Source: a virus. Taken from it: a DNA stretch of 20,154 nt. Shown here piece after piece: positions 1 to 7,639 of the stretch. The notes under the pieces were generated by a model. That model was not told where the DNA came from, made no database searches, and saw only the letters and a list, made by a program, of their open reading frames with translations. Within the stretch, counting starts at the first letter, position 1. Each line of letters opens with the position of its first letter. Both the position numbers and the translations under genes were made by a program. The stretch covers positions 1 to 20,154 of the IMG/VR virus record IMGVR_UViG_3300009180_000272; one strand, given 5' to 3'.

Positions 1-43
1 AACAAGCAGGTGTTTTTGTAAAACAAATGTTGCGGTTGTCTGA

Positions 44-1264
44 TTAGGCTTTCTGTGACTTGGCATGGCTTTTAATGGGAATTACGTTGTCGACCAACTT
101 TGGTCGTATTTCAAAGTATTTCCTCGCTACCTCCGTGTTCAAGGATTCACCATTTACGGTGATCGTCTTGTATGTCCCAAGCAAGATACCTACGGAGTGA
201 CCGCAGGCTAGAGCCGTTTGGGCAGCGTTTTGGGTATACGCCAAATGGTACGAGGCAAATGAATGCCGCATACCATTGTCGATCCACTTTGCTGGGAGTC
301 TCGGGTTTTCCTGAGACGCCAACCAAGGACTTATTAGTGTGGTGGGGTATCGCGATTTGGTGGTTGCGAGAATGTTTCCGGTCATGCCTTTATAGGGAGC
401 AAGCCATTCGGCAAGGTTTGGCATAAGGGGAGCAAGGCGGCTTTGGTTGGTCTTGGTGATCTCTCGATCAAGTCGGATGTTACCGCCGACCCAATCAATG
501 TTCTCCCACTTTAAACGAGCAAGCTCGGCTGAGCGTATGCCTGCAAATAGGCCAATAGCTATGAACGGCACGAGCTTTTTGTCGCAAAGGCTAACTAAAG
601 CTTCAGCTTGCTCTGGCGAATAGATTTCTACTGGGGGTTTCTTGAATTTGATCTCTTCGGACTTCTCCGCAACGTGCTTGCGGTCTTCTGGGAGGTAGCC
701 TTTTCTCCTGGCGTAGTTAAAGAGTACAATGATGCCCGAGCGCTGGTTGTGACGAGTTCTAGGGGCATAGGAAGCGTCGGAAAGATACTCATCGAGGTCG
801 TGAGCTGTTATCAAGGAAACGGGCTTTGTGATCTTCGAAGCAAAGCGTTTTAAGATTCCCCGCATGGTAATCTTTTGAGCGTTGGAATTAATCGACAATT
901 CGTTCTTGGCTAAAAATTCTTCGACTAGGGCAGGGACGCGGATTTCTTTAGTCTCCGCTGGATTGGTCTGGAGATAAGCTTTTACTGCCCGGTCTAGCGG
1001 GACACCGTTAAGCATATTCTCGCAAGTCCTGTAGTACTGAAGGTCTCGCATCGTGATGCCTTCGGCTGGCAGGGCAGATCCGTCCGCGAGTTGCTCAACA
1101 ATTGCTTTTGCCTCACGTTTCGCCTCGGTGAGAGAAGCCAGCCCGCGACGCATTCTTTGTTTTCCTACTCTCCAGCACACGAAGTATGTTAAATATTTTC
1201 CTCGCACCTCGCATTCATAGATGCGAGCTTCTGCCCAACCTTTCTTAATTATGAGTGGCTTCAT
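44..1264 (-). CDS. int: Tyrosine recombinase / phage integrase
   Basis: This 406-residue protein should catalyse site-specific integration and excision of the phage. The C-terminal catalytic domain (about 215-390) shows R244 in AGIRSAELARLKW, a likely beta-hairpin K271, R333 in NGMRHSFASYH, H356 in CGHS and the probable nucleophile Y365 in GTYKTI. The first box II position is Asn330 rather than the usual His, which I recall as common in integrases of Verrucomicrobiota prophages. Residues 1-60 look like a small arm-DNA-binding domain and about 108-195 like the SAM-like core-binding domain. I chose ATG at 1264; an in-frame TTG at 1303 would add 13 residues but overlaps the promoter candidate. 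There is no Shine-Dalgarno before the ATG. It is the only leftward gene and is divergent from the terminase gene. Function is confident; host assignment is inference. Confidence 0.93.
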   Translation of the reverse strand: MKPLIIKKGWAEARIYECEVRGKYLTYFVCWRVGKQRMRRGLASLTEAKREAKAIVEQLADGSALPAEGITMRDLQYYRTCENMLNGVPLDRAVKAYLQTNPAETKEIRVPALVEEFLAKNELSINSNAQKITMRGILKRFASKITKPVSLITAHDLDEYLSDASYAPRTRHNQRSGIIVLFNYARRKGYLPEDRKHVAEKSEEIKFKKPPVEIYSPEQAEALVSLCDKKLVPFIAIGLFAGIRSAELARLKWENIDWVGGNIRLDREITKTNQSRLAPLMPNLAEWLAPYKGMTGNILATTKSRYPTTLISPWLASQENPRLPAKWIDNGMRHSFASYHLAYTQNAAQTALACGHSVGILLGTYKTITVNGESLNTEVARKYFEIRPKLVDNVIPIKSHAKSQKA

Positions 1265-1268
1265 TACA

Positions 1269-1297
1269 AATACAGTTTTATTGACAAATCTTGACAA
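1269..1297 (-). promoter_or_regulatory. Candidate integrase promoter
   Basis: On the minus strand TTGTCA (1297-1292) lies 17 bases before TGTATT (1274-1269), matching the bacterial -35 and -10 consensus at 5/6 and 4/6. The -10 box ends 4 bases before the ATG at 1264, so a transcript from it would begin at or next to the start codon. This fits the missing Shine-Dalgarno. The direct repeat TTGACAAAT overlaps the -35 box, so a protein bound there would block transcription. Confidence 0.4.
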
Positions 1298-1300
1298 ATG
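1281..1300 (+). repeat. Tandem 10-bp direct repeat TTGACAAATC/G
   Basis: Two copies of TTGACAAAT stand exactly 10 bp apart (1281 and 1291), on the same face of the helix, and cover the spacer and -35 box of the integrase promoter candidate. A second pair of 10-mers, TTGCCGATTA and TTGCCGATTG, follows at 1313-1332. They look like sites for two side-by-side protein subunits, for example a repressor or the integrase arm-binding domain. The binding partner is unknown. Confidence 0.55.
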
Positions 1301-1312
1301 CAATGAAAATCT

Positions 1313-1448
1313 TTGCCGATTATTGCCGATTGCGTTTCCGAGCTTTCCTATGTATTTTCCTTTTTATGAAGGGCTTATCGGAAATAGTTGGAAATAAGTA
1401 ACTTACATAAGCGGGGTCATAGCCCAATTGGAAAAGATCGGAAAAGCA
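1313..1448. repeat. Phased GGAAA/TTTCC array, candidate attP arm sites or operator
   Basis: After the TTGCCGATT pair (1313-1332) come TTTCC at 1335, 1344 and 1356, then GGAAA at 1380 and 1390 and again at 1430 and 1440. The last four sit in two 20-bp blocks (1379-1398 and 1429-1448) placed exactly 50 bp apart, each block a 10-bp tandem of (C/T)GGAAAN4. Seven copies of one pentamer, counting both strands, in about 110 bp is far above the roughly 0.2 expected. Between the blocks lie an 11-bp palindrome (TAAGT-A-ACTTA, 1395-1405) and an overlapping dyad CTTA-CA-TAAG (1402-1411). Tandem arm sites flanking a dyad core beside int are typical of phage attachment sites, but the core is not proven. 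Confidence 0.5.
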
Positions 1449-1485
1449 TGTAGGTTAGGTAATTACAGAAATCGGCTAAAAAATC

Positions 1486-1513
1486 TTGACGGATTCTTGA
1501 CCACTTTTAACAT
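1486..1513 (+). promoter_or_regulatory. Candidate rightward promoter for the terminase/head operon
   Basis: TTGACG (1486-1491) lies 16 bases before TAACAT (1508-1513), a fair sigma70-like pair. The -10 box ends 5 bases before the ATG at 1519, so transcription would begin at or just inside the start codon. A second TTGACC lies at 1497. No other promoter-like pair was seen between the repeat array and the terminase gene. Confidence 0.4.
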
Positions 1514-1518
1514 TGCAA

Positions 1519-3246
1519 ATGGATGTGAGTGAGTCTTTTGAGCGATATGGGCGAACTTGGCCTTCCGGAACTACTGAATTAACAATTGAACTTATTGGTT
1601 TCCGCGAAAATTTTTCTGCAGAAAGCGGAGGTTTGGGAAAATATGCGCATTTTCGGAGAGTTGTAGAGCTACTTTGGCCGTATGATAAAAAGAAAAACAA
1701 AGGCGGATTTCAGTGGAATCCGTGGGCCGAAAGAATTTTTGAAGCCGCGTGTCAGCACAATTATCTTGGAATTTCAGGTCCTAAATCCTCGAGTAAAACT
1801 CACTGTATTGGAATTTGGGGTTTAGTGAATTGGCTTGCTGATCCCTTCAATACCTTGGTTCTTGTCACGACTACCTCTGTTCGTGAAGCGAGGAAACGGA
1901 TGTGGGGAGTGATACGGGAGAGGCATATCCAAGTTCAAGGCCTTCCGGGGAAGATCGTCGATTCAATGGGCAAATTAATTATGGAAGAAGCCGGCAGCGA
2001 TCGGTCGTCTATTACCCTGATCCCCTCGGCTAAGGATAAAGAGAAAGAAGCTACCGAGAAATTGATTGGGCTTAAAAATAAGAGAGTGTTCCTCCTTGTC
2101 GACGAAGCCACGGACGTTTCCCCAGCCATCTTCGAAGCCATCCACAATCTCGACTCCAACCCCTATTTCCAATGTATCGCTCTTGGTAACTTTGCCTCTG
2201 CATACGATCCTTTCGGTCAGTTCATAGCGCCAGTCAACACCTGGAACAGCGTGAATGCCGAAATGGATGAGTGGGATACTAGCCGGGGCAAATGCATCCA
2301 TCTCGACGGTGAGCGAACACCCAATATTGATTCAGACGATGAGTGGCCATTCCTACTCACAACCAAGCAACTTCGTGAGGCCAGGGAGTACCAAGGTGAA
2401 AACTCCCTTTCGTATTGGCGGTTCATCCGTTCTTTTCCCTCGCCCATCGGTGCTGAGCAGAACATTTATTCGGAAGCGGATATTCGTCGGTACGAAGGGG
2501 AGGCGCAGCCTGTTTGGGATGGGGCTCCCACAAAAGTAGCTGGGTTCGACCCAGCCTTCACCAATGGGGGAGATCGAAGCGTCCTGTATATTGGAGCTTA
2601 TGGTAAAACAAATGTAGGGGTACCTGCGGTATCCTTTGGGAAGCCCTATCTTTTGCGGGAAGACTCAACTAGGGCTAATGAACCGAGAAACTTTCAAATT
2701 GCCCGCCAGGTGCGCGAGATCTGCGAAAGAGAGGGGGTACGGCCGGAACACCTTGCGGTCGACGCTACGGGCGCAGGGGACCCGTTTTGTGACATCCTAA
2801 GCGAAATGTGGTCGTCCCGGGTCTTTCGGGTCAAGTTTGGAGAAAAACCAACAATGCTACCGACAAGTGGCATAAGCCCTGTACGGGCAAACGAGAAGTT
2901 CTCAAATCGCGTTACAGAGCTTTGGTATGTTGGTGTGGAGTTTTTGAGGTCTGGCCAGCTCAAAGGAATTACCCCGGATCTAGCTAGAGAGCTTACGGCA
3001 CGAAAATACAGCACCATGTCCGGAGGTAAACTTGTGGTTGAACCCAAAAAAGACATGAAGGCTAGAATGGGAAAGTCACCCGATTTGGCGGACGCAGCTT
3101 TTATGCTTTTAGATATCTGTCGCCATCGGCTTGGCGCTTATGCTGGAGGTAAACTTGTTGTGTCCCGCGGTGAGGGGTGGCTTAAACAAGCCGTAAAGAT
3201 GGACGTAAGTTCTTACGAAGACAGGCAGTTGCTTAACGCCGGATAG
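1519..3246 (+). CDS. terL: Terminase large subunit (packaging ATPase/nuclease)
   Basis: This 575-residue protein should be the DNA-packaging motor that docks on the portal, pumps DNA into the head and cuts concatemers. The ATPase half has a Walker A-type loop GPKSSSKT (87-94), a Walker B strand VFLLVDEA (190-197, D195 E196) and a coupling-motif-like ALGNFAS (221-227). The RNase H-like nuclease half shows three acidic positions: D344 in GFDPAF, D415 in LAVDATG and D525 in PDLADA. Length is normal for the family. ATG at 1519 is used; TTG at 1513 is two codons upstream. Neither has a Shine-Dalgarno, and a promoter candidate ends 5 bases upstream. No small-subunit gene is seen before it. A 14-bp sequence coding for GGKLV occurs twice near the 3' end. 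Confidence 0.93.
   Translation: MDVSESFERYGRTWPSGTTELTIELIGFRENFSAESGGLGKYAHFRRVVELLWPYDKKKNKGGFQWNPWAERIFEAACQHNYLGISGPKSSSKTHCIGIWGLVNWLADPFNTLVLVTTTSVREARKRMWGVIRERHIQVQGLPGKIVDSMGKLIMEEAGSDRSSITLIPSAKDKEKEATEKLIGLKNKRVFLLVDEATDVSPAIFEAIHNLDSNPYFQCIALGNFASAYDPFGQFIAPVNTWNSVNAEMDEWDTSRGKCIHLDGERTPNIDSDDEWPFLLTTKQLREAREYQGENSLSYWRFIRSFPSPIGAEQNIYSEADIRRYEGEAQPVWDGAPTKVAGFDPAFTNGGDRSVLYIGAYGKTNVGVPAVSFGKPYLLREDSTRANEPRNFQIARQVREICEREGVRPEHLAVDATGAGDPFCDILSEMWSSRVFRVKFGEKPTMLPTSGISPVRANEKFSNRVTELWYVGVEFLRSGQLKGITPDLARELTARKYSTMSGGKLVVEPKKDMKARMGKSPDLADAAFMLLDICRHRLGAYAGGKLVVSRGEGWLKQAVKMDVSSYEDRQLLNAG
3022..3158 (+). repeat. Short intragenic direct repeat in terL
   Basis: GGAGGTAAACTTGT occurs at 3022-3035 and again at 3145-3158, in the same frame, so the peptide GGKLVV appears twice near the terminase C-terminus. 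The sequence between the copies codes for the last nuclease acidic motif. This may be chance or local duplication. Confidence 0.5.
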
Positions 3247-3247
3247 C

Positions 3248-3285
3248 CCCCTTGACGAAATTTATTGAATGTTAGACTCAAGGGG
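3248..3285 (+). promoter_or_regulatory. Hairpin sequestering the portal ribosome-binding site
   Basis: CCCCTTGA (3248-3255) and TCAAGGGG (3278-3285) form a perfect 8-bp inverted repeat around a 22-base loop. The right arm contains AAGGGG, the only Shine-Dalgarno-like sequence before the portal gene, which starts with GTG three bases after the stem. Folding in mRNA would hide the ribosome-binding site. There is no T-run after the stem, so it does not look like an intrinsic terminator. The arms could also be a DNA operator. Confidence 0.55.
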
Positions 3286-3287
3286 AC

Positions 3288-5492
3288 GTGTCGATTGAAC
3301 TAGAAAATATTTCCGAATCTGGGAAAGCACCCAGAACGCGTATTAAGGACGCTAAAAGCGCACACGCTATTTACACGGCGATTCGTAATGCGGATGACGC
3401 TTCCTCCATTGATCGAAGCAAGATTCAATCGATGATGGATGGTGAGCCACCCTACAGTCCTCAAAAATTAAAAGCCCTCGGGCAGGGTTACCGAGCCAAC
3501 TTAAACTTTGGTGAGTCCGCTGCAGCCCTCGAAACGGCTATGTCCGCTTATTCCGACCTGGTTAACTCCGTAGATAGATTGGCTTCCGTTAAAACGTCTG
3601 AAGGGGACGACGTTCAGCGTGTAGAGTGGGAAAACATTATTGCAGAAGAGTTCCACAGAACTCTGACTGATTGGGATGAGTTCTTTTACAAGCAGCAAAT
3701 GCTGGCTCATCAGTTTATTGCTCAGGGAGTGGGCGTAGCTTATTTCGAAGATAATCGAAATTGGAAATGGGATGTCTCCGGATTAAAGGATTTTAAAGTT
3801 CCCCGTGGAACCCCCGCTTGCGACACGAAGATTGAGGTCGCCATTATCGAACGAGCCTATTTGGTTGGTGAGCTTTATCAGTTTATTGAAAATGAAAAGG
3901 TGGCTTCCGAGCTAGGATGGAATGTTGAAGAGACCCGACGAGCCATTATGTTGTCGACTGAAACAGGTAGAGCAACAACCCGTGACTGGGAAAAGCTTCA
4001 GGAAGAGCTTAAGAACAACGATCTGATGTATTCTCACGCACGATCCCAGACGATTCGGTGCGTTCATTATTTTGTTAAAGAGTTTGACGGATCAATTTCA
4101 CATCACATTGGTTTGCGCTCCGGCGATTCTGAGCAGTTTCTCTTCACCAAAGTAAGTCGATTTTCTCACGCCAACGAAGCGTACGTTTTGTTTTCTTACG
4201 GGATTGGTACCAATGGCCTCCTGCATAGCGTTCGTGGTCTAGGCTATAAACTGTTCCCATTTATTCAGCTGTCCAATCGTCTGCGTAATGCGGTTGTTGA
4301 CGGAGCCATGTTGTCCTCAGCGATGATGGTTCAGCCTTCTACCGGAGAGGACGTAACCAATCTTACTTTGATGTACAATGGGCCATTAAGTATTTTACCT
4401 CCTGGCATCAATGTAGTGGAACGCTCCATGCCGAATCTTGCCGCAAATGTTCTCCCAATCGTTCGCGACCTGGAGACAGTTCGGCAAAATAACACTGGTA
4501 CTTATAATCAACGTCAGGTGATGCCTGATGGCGACGCTCGGACAGCCACCGAAGTTCAAGCTCAGCTTGCGCAACAATCAGTTCTCTCCACGCAGGCTAT
4601 GAATCTTTATTACATTCCTTTTCAGAAACTGCTTAGCGAGCAGTTCCGAAGGCTTGCTAACGTTTCGTATAGGAAAGACGAACCAGGTGGCCAAGAGGCC
4701 CTTGATTTTAAGAAACGAGTAGAGGCTAGGGGAGTTCCGTGGAAAGCCGTTCAAAGCGTGTATCGAGTACAGGCTGTGCGCGCTGTTGGGGCAGGGAGCC
4801 CTGGGGCTCGTATGCTTGCGTTCAATGAGTTCATGCAAATCTTGCCGAGATTTGACGAGGTTGGGCAGCAGAATCTTATTCGTGACCGTGTTGCTGCTAG
4901 GGTTGGTTACGACCAGGTCGACAGATATGTTCCGAAGGCAGATGTCGATCGTATGCCAGTTGACGCCAAAATTGCAGAGCTTGAAAACGGAACGATGCAA
5001 AACGGACGGGGCGTCAGCGTTCAACAAGGCGAGAACCACGCTGTGCATCTTAAAGTACATCTTGAGGACGCAATGCGATTCCTGCAGGCGCTCCAACAGA
5101 ACCAAGTAAACAAGCAAGTTGTTGGGAATTACTTTCAGCTTCTCTACCCGCACGCGCTTTCTCATCTCCAGCCAATGTTGTCCGACGAGCAACGCCAGCC
5201 TGAAGTTAAGGCAGCTAAAGAAGCACTTAATCAAATGCGTGAAGCGGTTGAGAACATTTCGAAAGAGCTTGAAGCTGAGGCCAGGAAACAACAGGAGATG
5301 CGAGCTAGGCAGCAAAATCAGAATGCAGACCCCAAGACATTAATGAGTCTTCAAAAAGCAAAAATAGATTCACAAATTAAACTATCAAATGCTCAACTTG
5401 ACCAACAAATTAAGGCTACTGACCATCAGCAGAAACTCGCTTTGCGCGACGCGGAAACAGCTCAAAAGATAAAGAAGAATAAACTTGCTTAA
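3288..5492 (+). CDS. Portal protein
   Basis: This 734-residue protein should form the dodecameric portal at one head vertex, through which DNA enters and leaves. Support: position directly after terL, length close to P22-type portals, the portal-like stretch DGDARTATEVQAQLAQQ near residue 410 followed by a helix, and a C-terminal region (about 620-734) rich in Gln, Lys and Ala that is predicted helical and coiled, like a portal barrel. No catalytic motif is seen. The start is GTG at 3288; AAGGGG lies only 2 bases before it, unusually close. An in-frame ATT at 3294 would have normal spacing but is a very rare start codon. The hairpin upstream may tune its level relative to terminase. Confidence 0.85.
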   Translation: MSIELENISESGKAPRTRIKDAKSAHAIYTAIRNADDASSIDRSKIQSMMDGEPPYSPQKLKALGQGYRANLNFGESAAALETAMSAYSDLVNSVDRLASVKTSEGDDVQRVEWENIIAEEFHRTLTDWDEFFYKQQMLAHQFIAQGVGVAYFEDNRNWKWDVSGLKDFKVPRGTPACDTKIEVAIIERAYLVGELYQFIENEKVASELGWNVEETRRAIMLSTETGRATTRDWEKLQEELKNNDLMYSHARSQTIRCVHYFVKEFDGSISHHIGLRSGDSEQFLFTKVSRFSHANEAYVLFSYGIGTNGLLHSVRGLGYKLFPFIQLSNRLRNAVVDGAMLSSAMMVQPSTGEDVTNLTLMYNGPLSILPPGINVVERSMPNLAANVLPIVRDLETVRQNNTGTYNQRQVMPDGDARTATEVQAQLAQQSVLSTQAMNLYYIPFQKLLSEQFRRLANVSYRKDEPGGQEALDFKKRVEARGVPWKAVQSVYRVQAVRAVGAGSPGARMLAFNEFMQILPRFDEVGQQNLIRDRVAARVGYDQVDRYVPKADVDRMPVDAKIAELENGTMQNGRGVSVQQGENHAVHLKVHLEDAMRFLQALQQNQVNKQVVGNYFQLLYPHALSHLQPMLSDEQRQPEVKAAKEALNQMREAVENISKELEAEARKQQEMRARQQNQNADPKTLMSLQKAKIDSQIKLSNAQLDQQIKATDHQQKLALRDAETAQKIKKNKLA

Positions 5493-5522
5493 AACGTATT
5501 GACCAGATAGTGTCGAGACACA

Positions 5523-5813
5523 ATGAAACTACACGAGTGGGCCAAAAGAGACGATCTACAACTACAATGGAAAAAAGCTTGGGAAGAAAATCCTGCACTC
5601 AAAGCAGGTTTATCTGTACTCATGGAAGTAGCTTTACCTGCTGAAGTGAAAGTTCCTACCGGAATGGACGCAATTCAGTTTAATGCTCTTATTAATTCCA
5701 AACGTGAGGGGTATTATGATGCCCTTCGCAATATCGAAGTTCTTAAAGAGTTGAAACAACCTTCAGAGCCTTTGCCTGAGCCTTGGAGCGAAACGAATAA
5801 GGGGAGTGAATAA
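5523..5813 (+). CDS. Small conserved-position head-module protein, unknown function
   Basis: This 96-residue protein is soluble and mostly helical by composition, with Trp and charged residues at the N-terminus (MKLHEWAKRDDLQLQWKKAW) and a Pro/Glu-rich tail (PSEPLPEPWSE). It has no signal peptide, membrane segment or catalytic motif that I recognise. It lies 30 bases after the portal gene and 2 bases before the scaffold gene, so it is probably made with head proteins; a portal or scaffold accessory role is a guess. Its ATG has no Shine-Dalgarno. The spacer carries a TTGACC and a small dyad GTGTC-GA-GACAC (5510-5521) just before the start. Confidence 0.7.
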   Translation: MKLHEWAKRDDLQLQWKKAWEENPALKAGLSVLMEVALPAEVKVPTGMDAIQFNALINSKREGYYDALRNIEVLKELKQPSEPLPEPWSETNKGSE

Positions 5814-5815
5814 TA

Positions 5816-7123
5816 ATGTCAACAGCCACAGCCGAGCCTCAAGTTGAACCAGCAGTAGAATCTGTTAGCAGCGCCCCTGAGGTAGTTGCACCAAAAACTC
5901 CTTTTACTCTTGCCGAAGCCTTAGATGCTGCGCTTGGAACTGACGGCCCAGTGCCGTTAAACAAAGCGGCTACCCCAAAAGAGCCAGTTGCAGTTGCAAA
6001 AAAAGAAAAGGTTGCGGAGAGTAAGCCTGCCGAGGCTGTTGCGCCCAAAGCTGAGACTCCGGTAGAAACAGCTACCGCTAAGACCCCAGGCTCTGTTTTG
6101 GATCAGCTTGGAAAGCTTGGTCTTCCTGAAGAAACTACTGAATCAAAACCAGAACTCGAAGCTGTTTCCGAGGAAACTCCTTCTACTGCCTCTCCAGCCG
6201 CACAGACAGCGTTTGCTAAGCTCACCAAAGAATTGCGTGAGGCTAAGTCAAAACTTAAAGAATTTGAGAGCAAGGTCGCCAATCGCACCGAAGTGGTTGA
6301 AGAAAGCGGTAATAAGGCCGAAGATGATACGCAGCTTGCCGAGTACAACGAGCGTCTTGAGCAGTTTAAGAAAGAACGTGACGAGCTAGAAGGGGAGCTT
6401 CGAGTCTTTAAACTTGAGGCAACTAAAGAGTTTAAAACAAGTATTTCTGAGCCTATTGCAAAGGCTTCAAAAGAAATCTCGGATATTTTCTCTTCTTACG
6501 AGCTTAAGGCTGGAAATGTTTTAGAAGCTGCTTCTGAACCAGATGCCGCAAAACGTAGGCAGTTGGTTAAGTCTCTAACCAGTGAAATCGACCCAGTTGA
6601 TGCTCTTGCCGTTCGTAATAAAGTTGAAGAGCTTGCCCAGCTTAACTCTAAAAAAGAAGACCTTTTGAAAAACAGCAAGGAAGCCTTGCTCCAACTCACA
6701 AAACGTCAGGAAGAAGCTGAACGCGCCAATCGAGCTACGTATGATTCGGAAGCCAAGAAGGCGTTTTCTGAAGTATGGGACAAATACCAGGAGGACATGC
6801 CTTTACTTAAGAAAGTCGATGGCAACGACCAATGGAACAAAACTATTGATAATATACGTACGGAAGCCGAAAAATTAGATACCGAGCCCCTTGACCATCG
6901 CGCCAGAGCGGCCCTCACGTACCAAGCAGTTTCGCTTCCTTTGGTGATGCAAGTGTTTAAGGAGTACATAGCCAAAACCAATCAAGAAATGGCCAGCCTT
7001 AAAACGAATCTGGCCGAGTACCGAAAAGCAACTCCTGGCGCTGGTTCTGGTACGGCTTCAGCCAAGTCGGAAAAACTCGATAAAGGTCTTAGCTTCTTAG
7101 AAGCCCTCGAAAAAGGTTTGTAA
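5816..7123 (+). CDS. Probable capsid scaffolding protein
   Basis: This 435-residue protein lies between the portal and major capsid genes, the usual place of a scaffold. Residues 1-135 are low-complexity, rich in Ala, Pro, Lys, Glu and Thr (for example VAPKAETPVETATAKTPGS). Residues about 135-335 are strongly helical and heptad-like (KLTKELREAKSKLKEFESKV, ERLEQFKKERDELEGELRVF). The C-terminus ends with a basic and hydrophobic segment, DKGLSFLEALEKGL, which could bind the coat. Scaffolds are expected to be acidic, helical and extended, so composition and context agree. No serine-protease triad was recognised, so a fused protease is unlikely. The ATG has a good Shine-Dalgarno, AAGGGGAG (5799-5806). 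Family assignment is by features, not by sequence match. Confidence 0.7.
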   Translation: MSTATAEPQVEPAVESVSSAPEVVAPKTPFTLAEALDAALGTDGPVPLNKAATPKEPVAVAKKEKVAESKPAEAVAPKAETPVETATAKTPGSVLDQLGKLGLPEETTESKPELEAVSEETPSTASPAAQTAFAKLTKELREAKSKLKEFESKVANRTEVVEESGNKAEDDTQLAEYNERLEQFKKERDELEGELRVFKLEATKEFKTSISEPIAKASKEISDIFSSYELKAGNVLEAASEPDAAKRRQLVKSLTSEIDPVDALAVRNKVEELAQLNSKKEDLLKNSKEALLQLTKRQEEAERANRATYDSEAKKAFSEVWDKYQEDMPLLKKVDGNDQWNKTIDNIRTEAEKLDTEPLDHRARAALTYQAVSLPLVMQVFKEYIAKTNQEMASLKTNLAEYRKATPGAGSGTASAKSEKLDKGLSFLEALEKGL

Positions 7124-7126
7124 TCC

Positions 7127-7636
7127 GTGGACGATACGCCCTTCGCCAACGATGGGGCGGATACGTCCCTGCGAAAGACAGTTAGTCTCCTCAATAAGAT
7201 TGAGGCTAAGACTGGCTCCACCACTAATAACGAGGTAGAGGTAACAAACAGCATAGGTAATCCGATTCCAGTAAGTGGCACAATAACGACTGTTCCCAGA
7301 AGCGGAGCCACTTCAAAGTCGGTAAGACAAGGACTGCTTCAATCCGGGACCGATAAAATTTTTGAACAAAACCCAGCACGGAAGTATTTATTAGTCCAGA
7401 ACCTTTCAGCATCTGCTGATATGTATCTTGGCATTGGGTACGCTCCCGAAAATCCAACTCCTTTAAATATACCTTCGACTAGCGGCAACAGCGGCAACGG
7501 TATCCTTTTACCAAAAAAAGGTGGCGGTATCATTTTTGAAGGATCTTATATTCCTACTGCTGCAATTTATCTGAAGGCAGAAGTGAATCAAGCAACTAGT
7601 ACGCCATACGCAATGTGGATCGCTATTGAGGCTTAA
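7127..7636 (+). CDS. Small beta-rich protein, possible head decoration/fibre
   Basis: This 169-residue protein has a polar N-terminus (about 1-65) and a C-terminal half that reads as a small beta-sandwich, with alternating hydrophobic and polar strands such as RKYLLVQNL, DMYLGIGYA, GGGIIFEGSY, AAIYLKAEV and YAMWIAIEA. Comparable small beta proteins of phage heads decorate the capsid or form fibres, and this one lies between scaffold and major capsid genes. I cannot name a family. The start is GTG at 7127, 3 bases after the scaffold stop, with AAAAGG (7111-7116) about 10 bases upstream. Function is inferred from place and composition only. Confidence 0.6.
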   Translation: MDDTPFANDGADTSLRKTVSLLNKIEAKTGSTTNNEVEVTNSIGNPIPVSGTITTVPRSGATSKSVRQGLLQSGTDKIFEQNPARKYLLVQNLSASADMYLGIGYAPENPTPLNIPSTSGNSGNGILLPKKGGGIIFEGSYIPTAAIYLKAEVNQATSTPYAMWIAIEA

Positions 7637-7639
7637 AAA

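Noticed and set aside
1-43. Hairpin TGTTTT-TGT-AAAACA after the integrase stop as a terminator
   Set aside because: The stem is weak (one G-C-type pair) and no T-run follows on the minus strand, so I do not call it.
4578-5315. Long antisense open frame inside the portal gene (245 codons, minus strand)
   Set aside because: It lies wholly within a well-supported gene, has no ribosome-binding site or family likeness, and its composition is what a complementary shadow gives. Other antisense frames were left out for the same reason.
5510-5521. Dyad GTGTC-GA-GACAC before the 96-residue gene
   Set aside because: Five-base arms with a 2-base centre cannot form a stable hairpin, and such dyads are common by chance.
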